Source: Micromonospora alfalfae
GTDB lineage: Bacteria > Actinomycetota > Actinomycetes > Mycobacteriales > Micromonosporaceae
Direction: 5' to 3'
Length of the DNA stretch: 64,000 bases
NCBI RefSeq assembly: GCF_022230925.1
Contig: NZ_JAKKFH010000001.1
Location: forward strand, 248,001 to 312,000
Under the pieces are notes generated by a model. That model worked only from the letters and a program-made list of their open reading frames with translations, made no database searches and had not been told where the DNA came from. Numbering within the stretch: the first letter of the stretch is position 1; each line of letters begins with the position of its first letter. Shown here in pieces: positions 50,893 to 62,544 of this stretch. The position numbers were made by a program, and so were the translations under genes.

Positions 50893-50979
50893 AGATCCGC
50901 GCAACTTCCCGGAGATTGCCGCGTCCGGGGCGCGGGAGGCGGCAGTTCTCGATGTTGTGCGGATCTTGTCGGTGCCGCA
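50893..50979. repeat. Imperfect intergenic palindrome (CAAGATCCGC type)
   Basis: Left arm CAAGATCCGCGCAAC and right arm whose complement reads CAAGATCCGCACAAC, extending with mismatches to about 30 bp. It lies in the 570-bp gap upstream of mfd, where no gene is supported. Confidence 0.6.
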
Positions 50980-51063
50980 CTGTCGACCGCGCCGGAGCGC
51001 GCCGACAGGTGACCGGGCGGGGCGATCCGTCCCGCTGCCGCCTCGCGCGGCGGACACACCGAG

Positions 51064-51142
51064 CAAGGTCGTCCTCGATCCAGGATGTAGTGGTCTCGAA
51101 GCCGGCAGACCGCACTCTTTCCTGGATCGAGCACGATCTTGG
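51064..51142. repeat. Intergenic palindrome (CTCGATCCAGGA type)
   Basis: Perfect 12-bp arms (51074-51085 with 51120-51131), extended imperfectly by about 10 bp with AAGATCG-like outer ends. It is the second palindrome in the gap between mfd and the membrane-protein gene at 51.3 kb. Confidence 0.65.
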
Positions 51143-51308
51143 CCGATCGGAGGGCGCGGACCGCTGCCCCGCCGATGGGGGCCGGCACGGGCACCTTTCG
51201 GTCCGCGCCTTCGCCGTCGTCGACCCCTGACGCCTGCCGCACCGCTGGTCTCTGCCGCGCCTCGGGGGCGGCGAGCTGGTTCCACCCTGGGGTCTGCAAA
51301 TCGGGCCA

Positions 51309-51314
51309 TAGGCT
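51309..51314 (+). promoter_or_regulatory. -10 box (TAGGCT) of a leaderless membrane-protein promoter
   Basis: TAGGCT ends 6 nt before the GTG at 51321. Confidence 0.55.
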
Positions 51315-51320
51315 AACAAC

Positions 51321-52373
51321 GTGGACGAAGAATCGCGCGGCACGGCTCGCGACTGGGCGCCGCGCAGCATCGGACTGCTCCTCGGCACCCTCGTACTGGC
51401 CACGGCGTTCATCGCTGCCTACGTCGGCGCGTTGCACCAGCCCACACCCCGCGACCTGCCGATCGGCGTCGTCTCCGGCGACCAACGCGCCCAGGCGACG
51501 CTCGACGCCGTGCGCGGCCAGACCACCATCCTCAAACCCATCGGGTACGACGACCCGACCGCCGCCGAGGACGGGCTGCTCAGCCGCGCGGTGTACGCAG
51601 TACTCAGCACCGGAGAAGACAACGGCCTGCTCCTCACCGTGGCGAGCGCCTCCGGCCCCTCCGCCACCAGCGCGATAAAGGAGGTCCTGGGCACCGCCAC
51701 CACCCGCACCGGGACCCCGCTCCGGATCGTCGACGAGGTTCCGGTCACCCCGGCCGACACGCGCGGGGTGGTGCCCTTCTACCTGAATGTCGGGTACGTG
51801 CTCGGCGGCTACCTCGCCTCGACGGTGCTCGGGATATCCGCCGGCACCACCCCCCGTACGGCGCGACGGGCCGGACTGCGCGTCGCCGCCCTGGCGGTCT
51901 ACAGCGTGCTGCTCGGCATCGCCGGCGCGGTGGTGGTCGGACCCGTGCTGGACATCTGGCACCACGACGTACCGACGATCGCCGCCATCGGGGCGCTGGC
52001 CGTCTTCGCCGCAGCCATGTTCGCCAGCGCCATTCAGGGCTGGCTCGGCGTCGCGGGCACCGCGCTGGTCATCCTGCTGTTGGTGGTGCTCGGCAACCCG
52101 GGCTCCGGTGGCATCTACGCGCCCGAGTTCCTGCCCGGGGTGCTGCGCGGCATGCACCGCTGGAACATCCCCGGGCTCGCCAACGACCTGACCAAGGCCG
52201 CTGTGTACTTCGACTGGCGGTCGGCCGGCTGGCCGGCTTCCGCCCTCGGGATCTGGGCGGTGCTCGGAGGGCTCGGACTGGTCAGCGCGAGCCTGGTCCG
52301 GGGTCGCCGGGCCGCCCCCTCCGGCCCCGCAACGACCCGCTCGGGCCCCTCGCCGGACCGCGACGGTGGTTGA
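51321..52373 (+). CDS. Membrane protein resembling ABC-2/YhgE-type permeases
   Basis: A 350-residue protein with one N-terminal helix (residues 16-40), an extracytoplasmic domain (about 45-145) and five C-terminal helices (about 150-330). This layout and the phrase PRDLPIGVVSGD resemble YhgE/Pip and ABC-2 permease domains. No ATPase partner lies next to it. The substrate is unknown. The GTG at 51321 fits the -10 box 6 nt upstream. The next gene, ppc, is 130 bp downstream and has its own ribosome site. Confidence 0.78.
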   Translation: MDEESRGTARDWAPRSIGLLLGTLVLATAFIAAYVGALHQPTPRDLPIGVVSGDQRAQATLDAVRGQTTILKPIGYDDPTAAEDGLLSRAVYAVLSTGEDNGLLLTVASASGPSATSAIKEVLGTATTRTGTPLRIVDEVPVTPADTRGVVPFYLNVGYVLGGYLASTVLGISAGTTPRTARRAGLRVAALAVYSVLLGIAGAVVVGPVLDIWHHDVPTIAAIGALAVFAAAMFASAIQGWLGVAGTALVILLLVVLGNPGSGGIYAPEFLPGVLRGMHRWNIPGLANDLTKAAVYFDWRSAGWPASALGIWAVLGGLGLVSASLVRGRRAAPSGPATTRSGPSPDRDGG

Positions 52374-52502
52374 GATCACCCCGGAAAACACCCTCCTGAG
52401 GGCAGTGGATCACCAGGGGGCCCTCCAGACATCCCCTGCGCGCGGATACCATCCAGTAAGTCGGACAGCGCTGTCCTTCGTATCCACGTAAGGGAGCGCA
52501 TC

Positions 52503-55289
<2,787 letters not shown>

Positions 55290-55300
55290 TCGACAGGTAC

Positions 55301-55340
55301 GGAAAACGGGCCCCGGTCGCTGCGACCGGGGCCCGTTTCC
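55301..55340. terminator. Bidirectional terminator between ppc and the Gly/Asp-rich gene
   Basis: About 19-bp stem (GAAACGGGCCCCGGTCGC and its complement) with a tiny loop and T/A ends on both sides. It can terminate ppc (plus) and the convergent gene (minus). Confidence 0.9.
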
Positions 55341-55357
55341 GTAGCTCTGAACGACTG

Positions 55358-56191
55358 TCAGAAGTCGCCGCCGCCGAAATCGCCACCGCCGAAATCGCCA
55401 CCGCCGAAGCCGCCGCCACCGAAGTCGCCGCCACCGAAGTCACCACCGGCGTAGTCGCCGCCGCCGAAGTCCCCACCCTGGTCGCCGCCGCCGAAGTCGC
55501 CGCCCTGGTCGCCACCGTCGCCGCCTTGGTCGACACCGTCACCGAAGCCCTCCTGGTAGCCGGCGTCGTAGCCGTACCCGGGGTCGGCGAAGGCGGGCGA
55601 GAAGAGCGCGTCGGCGATCAGGATGCCGCCGAGCACACCGGCGCCGGCACCCAGTGCCGTCTTCCACCAGGGCGTCGAATACCAACCGGCGGGCACCGGT
55701 CGGCCCTGATAACGCCCACCGGGGTAGTAGTAGGGCGTTTCCCGGCCGGGTTGCGGCCCGGCCCGGAAGGTCTGCCCCTGCACATCGACCTCACGTTCCC
55801 TGGTGAGCTGTCCCACGCCGCGGGCCGCGGCCAGGGTGGGCAGCTCGGGGCCCGGATCGATGCCCAGCGCCGTGCGCGCCGCCCGGATGTACGCCAGACC
55901 CTCCAACGCGGTCTCCCGGGCCAGCCCGAACTGGTGCGGCGTGGACGCCTGCTCCAGCTGGGAGCCCGCCGCGTTGTACCGCTCACCGGCGTCGGCCAGC
56001 GCCTGGCGAACCGCCGGGTCGTCGCCGTGCAGGTTCATCAACTGGCCACCGAGGCGCTCGTACCACCGCTGCGCCTCCGCGCGGGCGTCGCCGAGCTCGG
56101 TGCGCCGACGGGCACCGGCCTGAGCGCGGACGAGCGCGGCGGCGCCCAACGCGCCGACCAGCACAACGGCGAGGCAGAGCACAAGTTCCAT
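55358..56191 (-). CDS. Membrane protein with Gly/Asp/Phe-rich repeat tail
   Basis: A 277-residue protein with an N-terminal membrane helix (residues 3-22), a helical soluble part (about 25-110), a loop with YYYPGGRY, a second hydrophobic stretch (about 178-196) and a C-terminal tail of GGGDF/GGDFGG repeats (about residues 215-277). Such tails can be flexible or adhesive. The central part may resemble DUF1542-like stress-envelope proteins, but I cannot assign a family. The ATG at 56191 has a TACGTT box 7 nt upstream. It converges with ppc. Confidence 0.78.
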   Translation of the reverse strand: MELVLCLAVVLVGALGAAALVRAQAGARRRTELGDARAEAQRWYERLGGQLMNLHGDDPAVRQALADAGERYNAAGSQLEQASTPHQFGLARETALEGLAYIRAARTALGIDPGPELPTLAAARGVGQLTREREVDVQGQTFRAGPQPGRETPYYYPGGRYQGRPVPAGWYSTPWWKTALGAGAGVLGGILIADALFSPAFADPGYGYDAGYQEGFGDGVDQGGDGGDQGGDFGGGDQGGDFGGGDYAGGDFGGGDFGGGGFGGGDFGGGDFGGGDF

Positions 56192-56198
56192 GTCATCG

Positions 56199-56204
56199 AA
56201 CGTA
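56199..56204 (-). promoter_or_regulatory. -10 box (TACGTT) of a leaderless promoter for the Gly/Asp-rich gene
   Basis: TACGTT on the minus strand lies 7 nt before the ATG at 56191. Confidence 0.5.
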
Positions 56205-56245
56205 CCCCCGGGTCGCACGTCGTATCCGTCTGGCAAGCTCCGGTG

Positions 56246-57421
56246 ATGGACGTCTCGACGCTGCTCCTGGTGATCGTGTGCCTCGGCGCGGGCGGGGCGG
56301 TGGGCTGGCTCGCGGCCCGGTCCCGGTCGGCCGCCGACATCGCCCGCCTGGATGCCACACTGGCCGCCACCCGGGAGGGCGAGGGTCGACTGGAGCAGTC
56401 CATGCGGGCGTTGAGCTACGAGGCCACCGCACAGTCCCAGGAGGCGGTGGCTCGGGCGGTCGCGCCGCTGCACGACACCCTGCGCCGTTACGAGCAGCGG
56501 GTGGCCGAGCTGGAGCACGACCGCGTCGACGCGTACGCCGAGCTGCGTGAGCAGGTCCGCTCGATGAACGCGGTCTCCGGTGAGCTGCGCACCGAGACCA
56601 AGCAGTTGGTGGCGGCGCTGCGCGCACCGCAGGTGCGGGGCCGCTGGGGCGAGCACCAGTTGCGCCGGATCGTCGAGGCTGCCGGCATGCTGGAGCACTG
56701 CGACTTCTCCGAGCAGGTCACCGCCGCCACCGACCAGCAGGTCGTCCGACCGGATCTGGTGGTTCGCCTGCACGGTGGTCGCTCGGTGGTGGTGGACGCC
56801 AAGGCCCCGTTCGACGCGTACCTGACAGCCATGGAGGCCCGCGACGAGCGCGGCCGGGACACCCACCTCGACGCGCACGCGCGGCATCTGCGGGGGCACG
56901 TCGACGCCCTGGCCGCCAAGTCCTACTGGTCGGCGTTCGACAACTCGCCCGAGTTCGTGGTGCTGTTCGTCCCGGCCGACCCGTTCCTCGACGTCGCGCT
57001 CCAGCGAGACCCGACGCTGCTGGAGCACGCCTTCACCCGCAACGTGGTGCTGGCCACGCCGGCCACGCTGGTCGCCCTGCTCCGCACTGTGGCCTATTCC
57101 TGGCGGCAGGAGGCACTGGCCCGCAACGCGCTCGCCGTGCACACCCTCGCCCGGGAGTTGTACGGCCGGCTCTCCACCCTCGGCGACCACGTGGGCAAGC
57201 TCGGGTCCTCGCTGGCCGGTGCGGTGACCGCCTACAACCGGGCGGTCGGCTCGCTGGAGGCCCGGGTGCTGGTCAGCGCCCGCAAGCTCGCCGAGTTGGG
57301 TGTCTCTGACGACGAGTTGGCCACGCCGGCGCAGGTCGAGTTGACACCCCGGCAGCCGCAGGCCCCCGAGCTGGCCGATCCGGCAGCCGACGAGGTCTCC
57401 ACCCGCTCTCCATCCATGTGA
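56246..57421 (+). CDS. rmuC: DNA recombination protein RmuC
   Basis: A 391-residue protein with an N-terminal membrane helix (residues 5-23), a coiled coil (about 28-130) and a C-terminal restriction-endonuclease-like core with RGRWGEHQLRRIVEAAGM, RPDLVVRLHGGRSVVVDAKAPFDAY and FVVLFVPADPFLDVAL. The D-x-AK motif is intact. RmuC limits recombination at inverted repeats in E. coli. A CAAGCT box lies 6 nt before the ATG at 56246, a weak leaderless signal. It is divergent from the Gly/Asp-rich gene. Confidence 0.9.
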   Translation: MDVSTLLLVIVCLGAGGAVGWLAARSRSAADIARLDATLAATREGEGRLEQSMRALSYEATAQSQEAVARAVAPLHDTLRRYEQRVAELEHDRVDAYAELREQVRSMNAVSGELRTETKQLVAALRAPQVRGRWGEHQLRRIVEAAGMLEHCDFSEQVTAATDQQVVRPDLVVRLHGGRSVVVDAKAPFDAYLTAMEARDERGRDTHLDAHARHLRGHVDALAAKSYWSAFDNSPEFVVLFVPADPFLDVALQRDPTLLEHAFTRNVVLATPATLVALLRTVAYSWRQEALARNALAVHTLARELYGRLSTLGDHVGKLGSSLAGAVTAYNRAVGSLEARVLVSARKLAELGVSDDELATPAQVELTPRQPQAPELADPAADEVSTRSPSM

Positions 57422-57438
57422 CAGTGCGTATACCCGCA

Positions 57439-57477
57439 TGTCACGAACTGGTCACAAGGGACTGACCAGTAGTGACA
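57439..57477 (+). promoter_or_regulatory. Nested dyad upstream of the subtilase gene
   Basis: ACTGGTCA (57447-57454) and its complement (57463-57470) are enclosed by TGTCAC (57439-57444) and GTGACA (57472-57477), forming a two-layered palindrome. It lies about 80-120 bp before the GTG and could bind a dimeric regulator, or form a hairpin in rmuC's 3' end. Confidence 0.55.
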
Positions 57478-57558
57478 GTGCTCGGCGGTAGCACGAAAGA
57501 TTCTGCTCACCACAGCGCCCTTCTCTGATGGGCCCTGTTCTCTGGAGGTAAAGAGAAC

Positions 57559-60500
57559 GTGAGCAGACTCCGAAACCTGAGCCGGCGCACCTCAGCCGCG
57601 CTCTTCGCGTCGGTCCTGGCGGCGAGCGCCATGACGACAATGGGTGGTGCCGCCACAGCGGCCGCCGCTCCCGCCGCCACACCGGACGCTTCCCCGGCCA
57701 CCGCCGCCGAGACGCTGGGCGCCCACGACGCCAAACTGCTCAGCGAGGCCCGCGCCAAGAAGGCCCCGACCGTCACGTTGATCGTCGCCACCGAGAAGGG
57801 TGAGGCGGGGGACGTCGCCGACAGCCTCACCAAGCTCGGCGGCACTGTCAGCCAGCGGCAGGACCGGGTCGGCTTCGTGCTGGCCAAGGTCCCGACCGAC
57901 CGGGTCCTCAAGGCGGCGCGGCTGCCCGGCGTCTCGGCCGTCGACCTGGACGAGGTCATCCAACTGCCGGACCCGGCCCCGGAGCGCACCGCCACCGGCA
58001 CCGCCGGCGCGCGGCCGGCCACCGTCGGGGCGCCGGGAGAGACCACCCCGGCTGACAACCCCTACATGCCGACGAACGAGACCGGCGCTGTGGCGTTCAC
58101 CGCGGCCCACCCCGAGTGGGACGGCAGGGGCGTCACGATCGGCATCATGGACTCCGGTGTGGACCTGGCCCACCCGGCGTTGCAGCAGACCACCACCGGC
58201 GAGCGCAAGATCGTCGACTGGGTCACCGCTACCGATCCGCTCGAGGACGGCTCGTGGCGGCGGATGCAGGCCGAGGTCGCCGGCCCGTCGTTCACCATCG
58301 CCGGCGGCACCTGGACGGCGCCGGCCGGCACGTACCGGTTCAACCTGTTCAGCGAGTCGGTCACCACCGCGAGCGACGCTCGGGGTGACGTCAACCGCGA
58401 CGGCGACACGACCGACACCTGGGGTGTGCTCTTCGACCCGGCCACCAACAACATCCGGGTGGACGCCAACCAGAACCTCAACTTCACCGACGACCCGGTC
58501 ATGCGGCCGTACAAGGAGAAGTACGACATCGGCTACTTCGGTACCGACAACCCGGCGACCCCGGTCGCCGAGCGGCAGCCGTTCGTGGTCGAGTTCCGCA
58601 AGAACGTGGACACCACGCCGATCGGGCTGCCTGGCACCTACGACTACGTCAACATCGGCATCGTCGAGAGCACCCACGGCACCCACGTCGCCGGCATCAC
58701 CGCCGCCAACGACATGCTCGGCAACGGAGCCTTCGACGGCGCCGCGCCCGGCGCGAAGCTGGTTTCCGCCCGCGCCTGCTCCTGGGGTGGCGGCTGCAGC
58801 GCGGCGGCCCTCACCGTCGGCATGATCGACCTGGTGGCCAACCGCGGCGTCGACATCGTCAACATGTCGATCGGTGGTCTTCCGGGCCTGAACGACGGCA
58901 ACAACGCGCGGACGAACCTCTACAACGAACTGATCGAGACGTACGGCGTGCAGTTGGTCATCTCGGCCGGCAACTCCGGCCCGGGTCTCAACACCGTCGG
59001 CGACCCGTCGGTGGCCAGCAACGTGATCAGCGTTGCCGCCAACATCAGCAAGGACACCTGGCTGGCCAACTACGGCTCGGTCGTCAAGAAGAAGAACGCC
59101 CTGTTCAACTTCTCCTCCCGTGGCCCGCGCGAGGACGGCGGCTTCAAGCCGAACATCGCCGCCCCCGGATCGGCCATCTCCACCGCACCGACCTGGCAGC
59201 TCGGAGCCCCGGTCCCCGAGGCCGGATACGCGCTGCCCCCGGGCTACGCGATGCTGAACGGCACCTCGATGGCGTCACCGCAGACCGCCGGTGCCGGCGC
59301 GTTGCTGCTGTCGGCCGCCAAGGCCACCGACCGGGGCGTCAGCCCGGCGGCACTGCGGCGGGCGCTGTTCAGCTCCGCCAAGCCGATCGCGGACGTGCCG
59401 ACGTACGCGCAGGGCTACGGCATGGTCAACGTTCCGGGCGCGTGGCAGCTGCTGCGCCAGGGCGTCGAAACCCGGTCGTACGTCTCCGACGCGCCGGTCT
59501 GCAGCCCCCTGGCGGAGCAGTTGACCATCTGGAACGGTGTGAAGTTCGTGCCGAACCCGGGTCGGGGCACCGGCGTCTACAACCGCTGCACCTCGTCCGA
59601 GGGCGGCCACAAGGTCGGCCAGAGCAAGACGTACCCGGTCAAGCTCACCCGCACCAGCGGCCCGGCCGGCACCATCAGGCACACCATCACGCTCCAGGGC
59701 AACGACGGCACCTTCAAGGCGCCGAAGAGCGTCGCGCTGCCGCTCAACAAGCCCGTCACCATCAGCGTCACCGCCAAGCCGGCCACCGAGGGCGCGCACG
59801 GCGCGATCGTGCGGATCGACGACCCGACCACCAACGTGGTCGACTTCGAGGTGTCCACAGTGGTGGTGGCGTCGAACGACGTGAAGAAGCCCAACTTCTC
59901 GTACGCCAACGAGGGCTCGGTCGACCGCAACGGCTTCACGTCGTACTTCGTGACGGTGCCCGAGGGCGCCAAGGCACTCCAGGTGAACCTCTCCGGAATC
60001 GCCACCGGTTCACAGACCCGGTTCATCGCGATCAACCCGCTGGGTGTGCCGGTGGAGGCCACCACCAGCACCGTCTGCTACACCAACTTCTCCGACGTGA
60101 ACGTCTGCAAGCCGCAGGAGCGTGACTACCAGAACCCGCTTCCCGGGGTCTGGGAGATCGAGGTGGAGTCGCGGCGGACGTCCCCGACGCTGAACAACCC
60201 GTTCAAGCTCCAGGCGCGGGTGCAGGGCCTGACTGTCGAGCCGGCGCTGGTCGAGCTGCCCAGTGTCGAGGCCGGCGAGCCGACCCCGGTGAGCTGGAAG
60301 GTCACCAACGCCTTCGGTCCGGTCTCGGTCAGCGGCCGCAGCGGCGCGCTGACCGGTGTGCGGACCGAGCGTCCGACCATCACCGAGGGCGGTCCCAACC
60401 AGGAGTGGACCGTCGAGATCCCGGCGGGTACGTCGACGTTCACCGCCCGGATCGGCAACCCCGCCAGCGCGGGCGCCGACCTGGACCTGTTCGTCTATCG

Positions 60501-60855
60501 GGGTACCACCGAGGTCGGCCGGGCCGCGGACGGCGACTCGGAGGAGGCGGTCACGCTGACCAACCCGGCCGCCGGCACCTACCGAGTCGTGGTGGAGCCG
60601 TACGGGGTTGACGGGCCGGGGACCAGCACCGCCTACGACTACTACGACGCGTTCGCGTCCGCGTCGCTGGGCACGATCACCGCTTCGGCCGTCGCGGTGC
60701 CGCTGATGCACGGCGAGTCCGCCACCATCACCGGCACGGTGACCGCGGTGGCCGTTCCGGCCGACGGACGTCAGCTCTCCGGTGAACTGGCGATCGTCAC
60801 CAGCGAGGGTGCGATCGTGGGGCGCGGCAACGTGTCCATCGGTGCCGTGAACTGA
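57559..60855 (+). CDS. Secreted S8 (subtilisin-like) serine protease
   Basis: A 1098-residue exported protease. The signal peptide ends near AAAAPA (about residue 35). A short pro-region (to about 165) resembles an I9 inhibitor. Catalytic residues are Asp198 (IMDSGVDLAHP), His373 (STHGTHVAG) and Ser570 (GTSMASPQTAG), with oxyanion Asn in SAGNSGPG. The Asp-His spacing of 175 residues means a large insertion, as in TPPII-type or vWF-like subtilases. The C-terminal part (about 690-1098) is made of beta-sandwich and PPC-like domains. The GTG at 57559 follows GGAGG. It probably degrades extracellular protein. Confidence 0.9.
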   Translation: MSRLRNLSRRTSAALFASVLAASAMTTMGGAATAAAAPAATPDASPATAAETLGAHDAKLLSEARAKKAPTVTLIVATEKGEAGDVADSLTKLGGTVSQRQDRVGFVLAKVPTDRVLKAARLPGVSAVDLDEVIQLPDPAPERTATGTAGARPATVGAPGETTPADNPYMPTNETGAVAFTAAHPEWDGRGVTIGIMDSGVDLAHPALQQTTTGERKIVDWVTATDPLEDGSWRRMQAEVAGPSFTIAGGTWTAPAGTYRFNLFSESVTTASDARGDVNRDGDTTDTWGVLFDPATNNIRVDANQNLNFTDDPVMRPYKEKYDIGYFGTDNPATPVAERQPFVVEFRKNVDTTPIGLPGTYDYVNIGIVESTHGTHVAGITAANDMLGNGAFDGAAPGAKLVSARACSWGGGCSAAALTVGMIDLVANRGVDIVNMSIGGLPGLNDGNNARTNLYNELIETYGVQLVISAGNSGPGLNTVGDPSVASNVISVAANISKDTWLANYGSVVKKKNALFNFSSRGPREDGGFKPNIAAPGSAISTAPTWQLGAPVPEAGYALPPGYAMLNGTSMASPQTAGAGALLLSAAKATDRGVSPAALRRALFSSAKPIADVPTYAQGYGMVNVPGAWQLLRQGVETRSYVSDAPVCSPLAEQLTIWNGVKFVPNPGRGTGVYNRCTSSEGGHKVGQSKTYPVKLTRTSGPAGTIRHTITLQGNDGTFKAPKSVALPLNKPVTISVTAKPATEGAHGAIVRIDDPTTNVVDFEVSTVVVASNDVKKPNFSYANEGSVDRNGFTSYFVTVPEGAKALQVNLSGIATGSQTRFIAINPLGVPVEATTSTVCYTNFSDVNVCKPQERDYQNPLPGVWEIEVESRRTSPTLNNPFKLQARVQGLTVEPALVELPSVEAGEPTPVSWKVTNAFGPVSVSGRSGALTGVRTERPTITEGGPNQEWTVEIPAGTSTFTARIGNPASAGADLDLFVYRGTTEVGRAADGDSEEAVTLTNPAAGTYRVVVEPYGVDGPGTSTAYDYYDAFASASLGTITASAVAVPLMHGESATITGTVTAVAVPADGRQLSGELAIVTSEGAIVGRGNVSIGAVN

Positions 60856-60874
60856 TCCGCTCGTAACACCGGCA

Positions 60875-60906
60875 GGAGCCCGTCCCCACGTTCGGGGGCG
60901 GGCTCC
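60875..60906. terminator. Bidirectional terminator after the subtilase gene
   Basis: About 13-bp stem (GGAGCCCGTCCCC against GGGGGCGGGCTCC, one mismatch) with a 6-nt loop, between convergent subtilase and lipoprotein genes. Confidence 0.75.
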
Positions 60907-60926
60907 CGCATGTCACTGGTGCAAGG

Positions 60927-61361
60927 TCAGGACCGGTGGGCGGCCGTCACGACGAACGGGGTGCCCTGCTGACAGGTGGTCATCATGCCGGGCTCCACCC
61001 GACCGGTGACCTCGACCCGGGCACCCGGCGTCAGCACCTCACGCGGGCCGCCGAGCAGCAGGTAACCGTCGAGCAGTACGCAGCCGGGCTCCACACCGCC
61101 CTGCACGGTGCCGCTCAGTGTGGTGGCTCCGACGCCCGGCGGCGTGCTCGGGCCGCCCGGTTTCGGAGTTTTCAACCCGGGCGGCACGGACCGGGTGCCG
61201 GTCTCCGGCGAGGGCGTCGGGTCGGGCGTGGGCTGGCTGGTCACCGGCTGCGCTCCCGTCGGGGTCGGGCTGGGTGTGCCGCCCCCGACGCCCTGGCCGC
61301 CGCAGGCGCTCAGCGCCACGCAGACGGCCAGCGCGGGGACGGCGAGCCGAAGAGTCCTCAT
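60927..61361 (-). CDS. Small lipoprotein with OB-like domain
   Basis: A 144-residue lipoprotein: lipobox (VPALAVCVALSAC, Cys near 20), a Pro/Thr linker (GTPSPTPTG...PTPDPTPSPE, residues 28-75) and a C-terminal beta-rich domain (about 80-144, TLSGTVQGGVEPGCVLLDGYLLLGG and VEVTGRVEPGMMTTCQQG). That domain resembles small OB-fold or DUF5666-like modules. The function is unknown. The ATG is at 61361. It is convergent with the subtilase and upstream of nothing in particular; the ispH stop is 42 bp away. Confidence 0.78.
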   Translation of the reverse strand: MRTLRLAVPALAVCVALSACGGQGVGGGTPSPTPTGAQPVTSQPTPDPTPSPETGTRSVPPGLKTPKPGGPSTPPGVGATTLSGTVQGGVEPGCVLLDGYLLLGGPREVLTPGARVEVTGRVEPGMMTTCQQGTPFVVTAAHRS

Positions 61362-61402
61362 GCCGAATCTGACGTACGCCGACCCGAGTTCGTTCCCGCG
61401 CT

Positions 61403-62389
61403 TCAGCCGCGCGCCGCTGCGGCCTTCATGTCCCGCCTCAGCTCCTGCGGAAGCGAGAACGTGAGCCGCTCGTTGGCGGTGGTGATCTCCTCGACGTCGG
61501 CGAAGCCGCGGGCGGCGAGGTGGACCAGCACCTCCTGGACCAGGTCGTCCGGGACGCTCGCGCCCGAGGTCAGGCCGACCGTGGTGGCCCCTTCCAGCCA
61601 GGCGTCGTCGATCTCGTGCGCGAAGTCGACAAGGTGACCGGCGCGGGCGCCGGCGTCCAGGGCGACCTCGACCAGGCGGACCGAGTTGGAGGAGTTCGTC
61701 GAGCCGACCACGATCACCACGTCACAGTCGGCGGCGATCTCCTTGACCACGTGCTGGCGGTTGGAGGTGGCGTAGCAGATGTCGTCGCTGGGCGGGGACT
61801 GCAACAGCGGCAGCCGCTGCTTGAGGCGGGCCACCGTCTCCAGCGTCTCGTCGACCGAGAGCGTGGTCTGGGAGAGCCAGACCACCTTCTCCGGATCACG
61901 TACGGTGATCTTGTCGGCGTCGTCCGGGCCGTCCACCAGCTGGATGTGCGCGGGGGCCTCCCCGGCGGTGCCGATGACCTCTTCGTGCCCCTCGTGGCCG
62001 ATGAGCAGAATGTCGTAGTCCTCGGCCGCGAAACGCCGCGCCTCGTGGTGCACCTTGGTGACCAGCGGACAGGTCGCGTCGATCGCCTTCAGCGAACGCG
62101 CCTTGGCCTGCTCGTAGACCTCCGGCGCCACACCGTGCGCGGAGAAGATGACGGTGGCGCCCTCCGGCACCTCCTCGTTCTCCTCCACGAAGATGGCGCC
62201 CTGGGCCTCCAGGGTCTGCACCACGTGCTTGTTGTGCACGATCTGCTTGCGCACGTAGATCGGGGCGCCGTAGAGCTTCAGCGCCTCCTCCACGGTCTGC
62301 ACCGCGCGGTCGACACCAGCGCAGTAGCCGCGGGGCTTGGCCAGGAGCACGCGCTTGCCGGTCCGGTGAGTCGCCTGAGCCTCAGTCAC
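61403..62389 (-). CDS. ispH: 4-hydroxy-3-methylbut-2-enyl diphosphate reductase IspH
   Basis: Last step of the methylerythritol phosphate pathway to IPP and DMAPP. The 328-residue protein has the three Fe-S cysteines Cys23 ([11 protein letters not shown]), Cys107 (DATCPLV) and Cys205 ([11 protein letters not shown]), plus HGV and EVIGT. The GTG at 62389 is preferred over the upstream in-frame starts because a TACGAT box lies exactly 6 nt upstream; the residues then begin [20 protein letters not shown]. It is divergent from xseA, with a palindrome between. Confidence 0.96.
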   Translation of the reverse strand: MTEAQATHRTGKRVLLAKPRGYCAGVDRAVQTVEEALKLYGAPIYVRKQIVHNKHVVQTLEAQGAIFVEENEEVPEGATVIFSAHGVAPEVYEQAKARSLKAIDATCPLVTKVHHEARRFAAEDYDILLIGHEGHEEVIGTAGEAPAHIQLVDGPDDADKITVRDPEKVVWLSQTTLSVDETLETVARLKQRLPLLQSPPSDDICYATSNRQHVVKEIAADCDVVIVVGSTNSSNSVRLVEVALDAGARAGHLVDFAHEIDDAWLEGATTVGLTSGASVPDDLVQEVLVHLAARGFADVEEITTANERLTFSLPQELRRDMKAAAARG

Positions 62390-62395
62390 CACCCC

Positions 62396-62401
62396 ATCGT
62401 A
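62396..62401 (-). promoter_or_regulatory. -10 box (TACGAT) of a leaderless ispH promoter
   Basis: TACGAT on the minus strand lies 6 nt before the GTG at 62389. Confidence 0.55.
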
Positions 62402-62454
62402 CGTGCCACTCCTCCCCCCGCCACCGGGCCGCAACTCCACCCCCGTTCCGCGTT

Positions 62455-62509
62455 GATCATGAAGTTGTTGCCCCGACACGCCGGCACGGAGGGCAATAAC
62501 TTCATGATC
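62455..62509. repeat. Intergenic palindrome, family B (copy 2)
   Basis: 18-bp arms (GATCATGAAGTTGTTGCC at 62455-62472 against its complement at 62492-62509, one G-T mismatch) with a 19-nt loop. It is homologous to the 45.2-kb copy in reverse orientation across arms and loop. Here it lies between divergent genes, so termination cannot be its only role. Confidence 0.8.
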
Positions 62510-62532
62510 GACGGCCCAGATGGGGTGGGTCG

Positions 62533-62538
62533 TAGGGT
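62533..62538 (+). promoter_or_regulatory. -10 box (TAGGGT) of a leaderless xseA promoter
   Basis: TAGGGT ends 6 nt before the GTG at 62545. The family B palindrome lies just upstream. Confidence 0.55.
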
Positions 62539-62544
62539 GGGCGG

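Noticed and set aside
47334..51230. A 1298-codon open frame on the plus strand over mfd
   Set aside because: It mirrors the mfd codon bias and has no recognisable domain; mfd on the minus strand has all family motifs.
50736..51308. A gene in the large gap upstream of mfd
   Set aside because: Open frames here cross the palindromes and have no ribosome site or domain; only repeats are supported.
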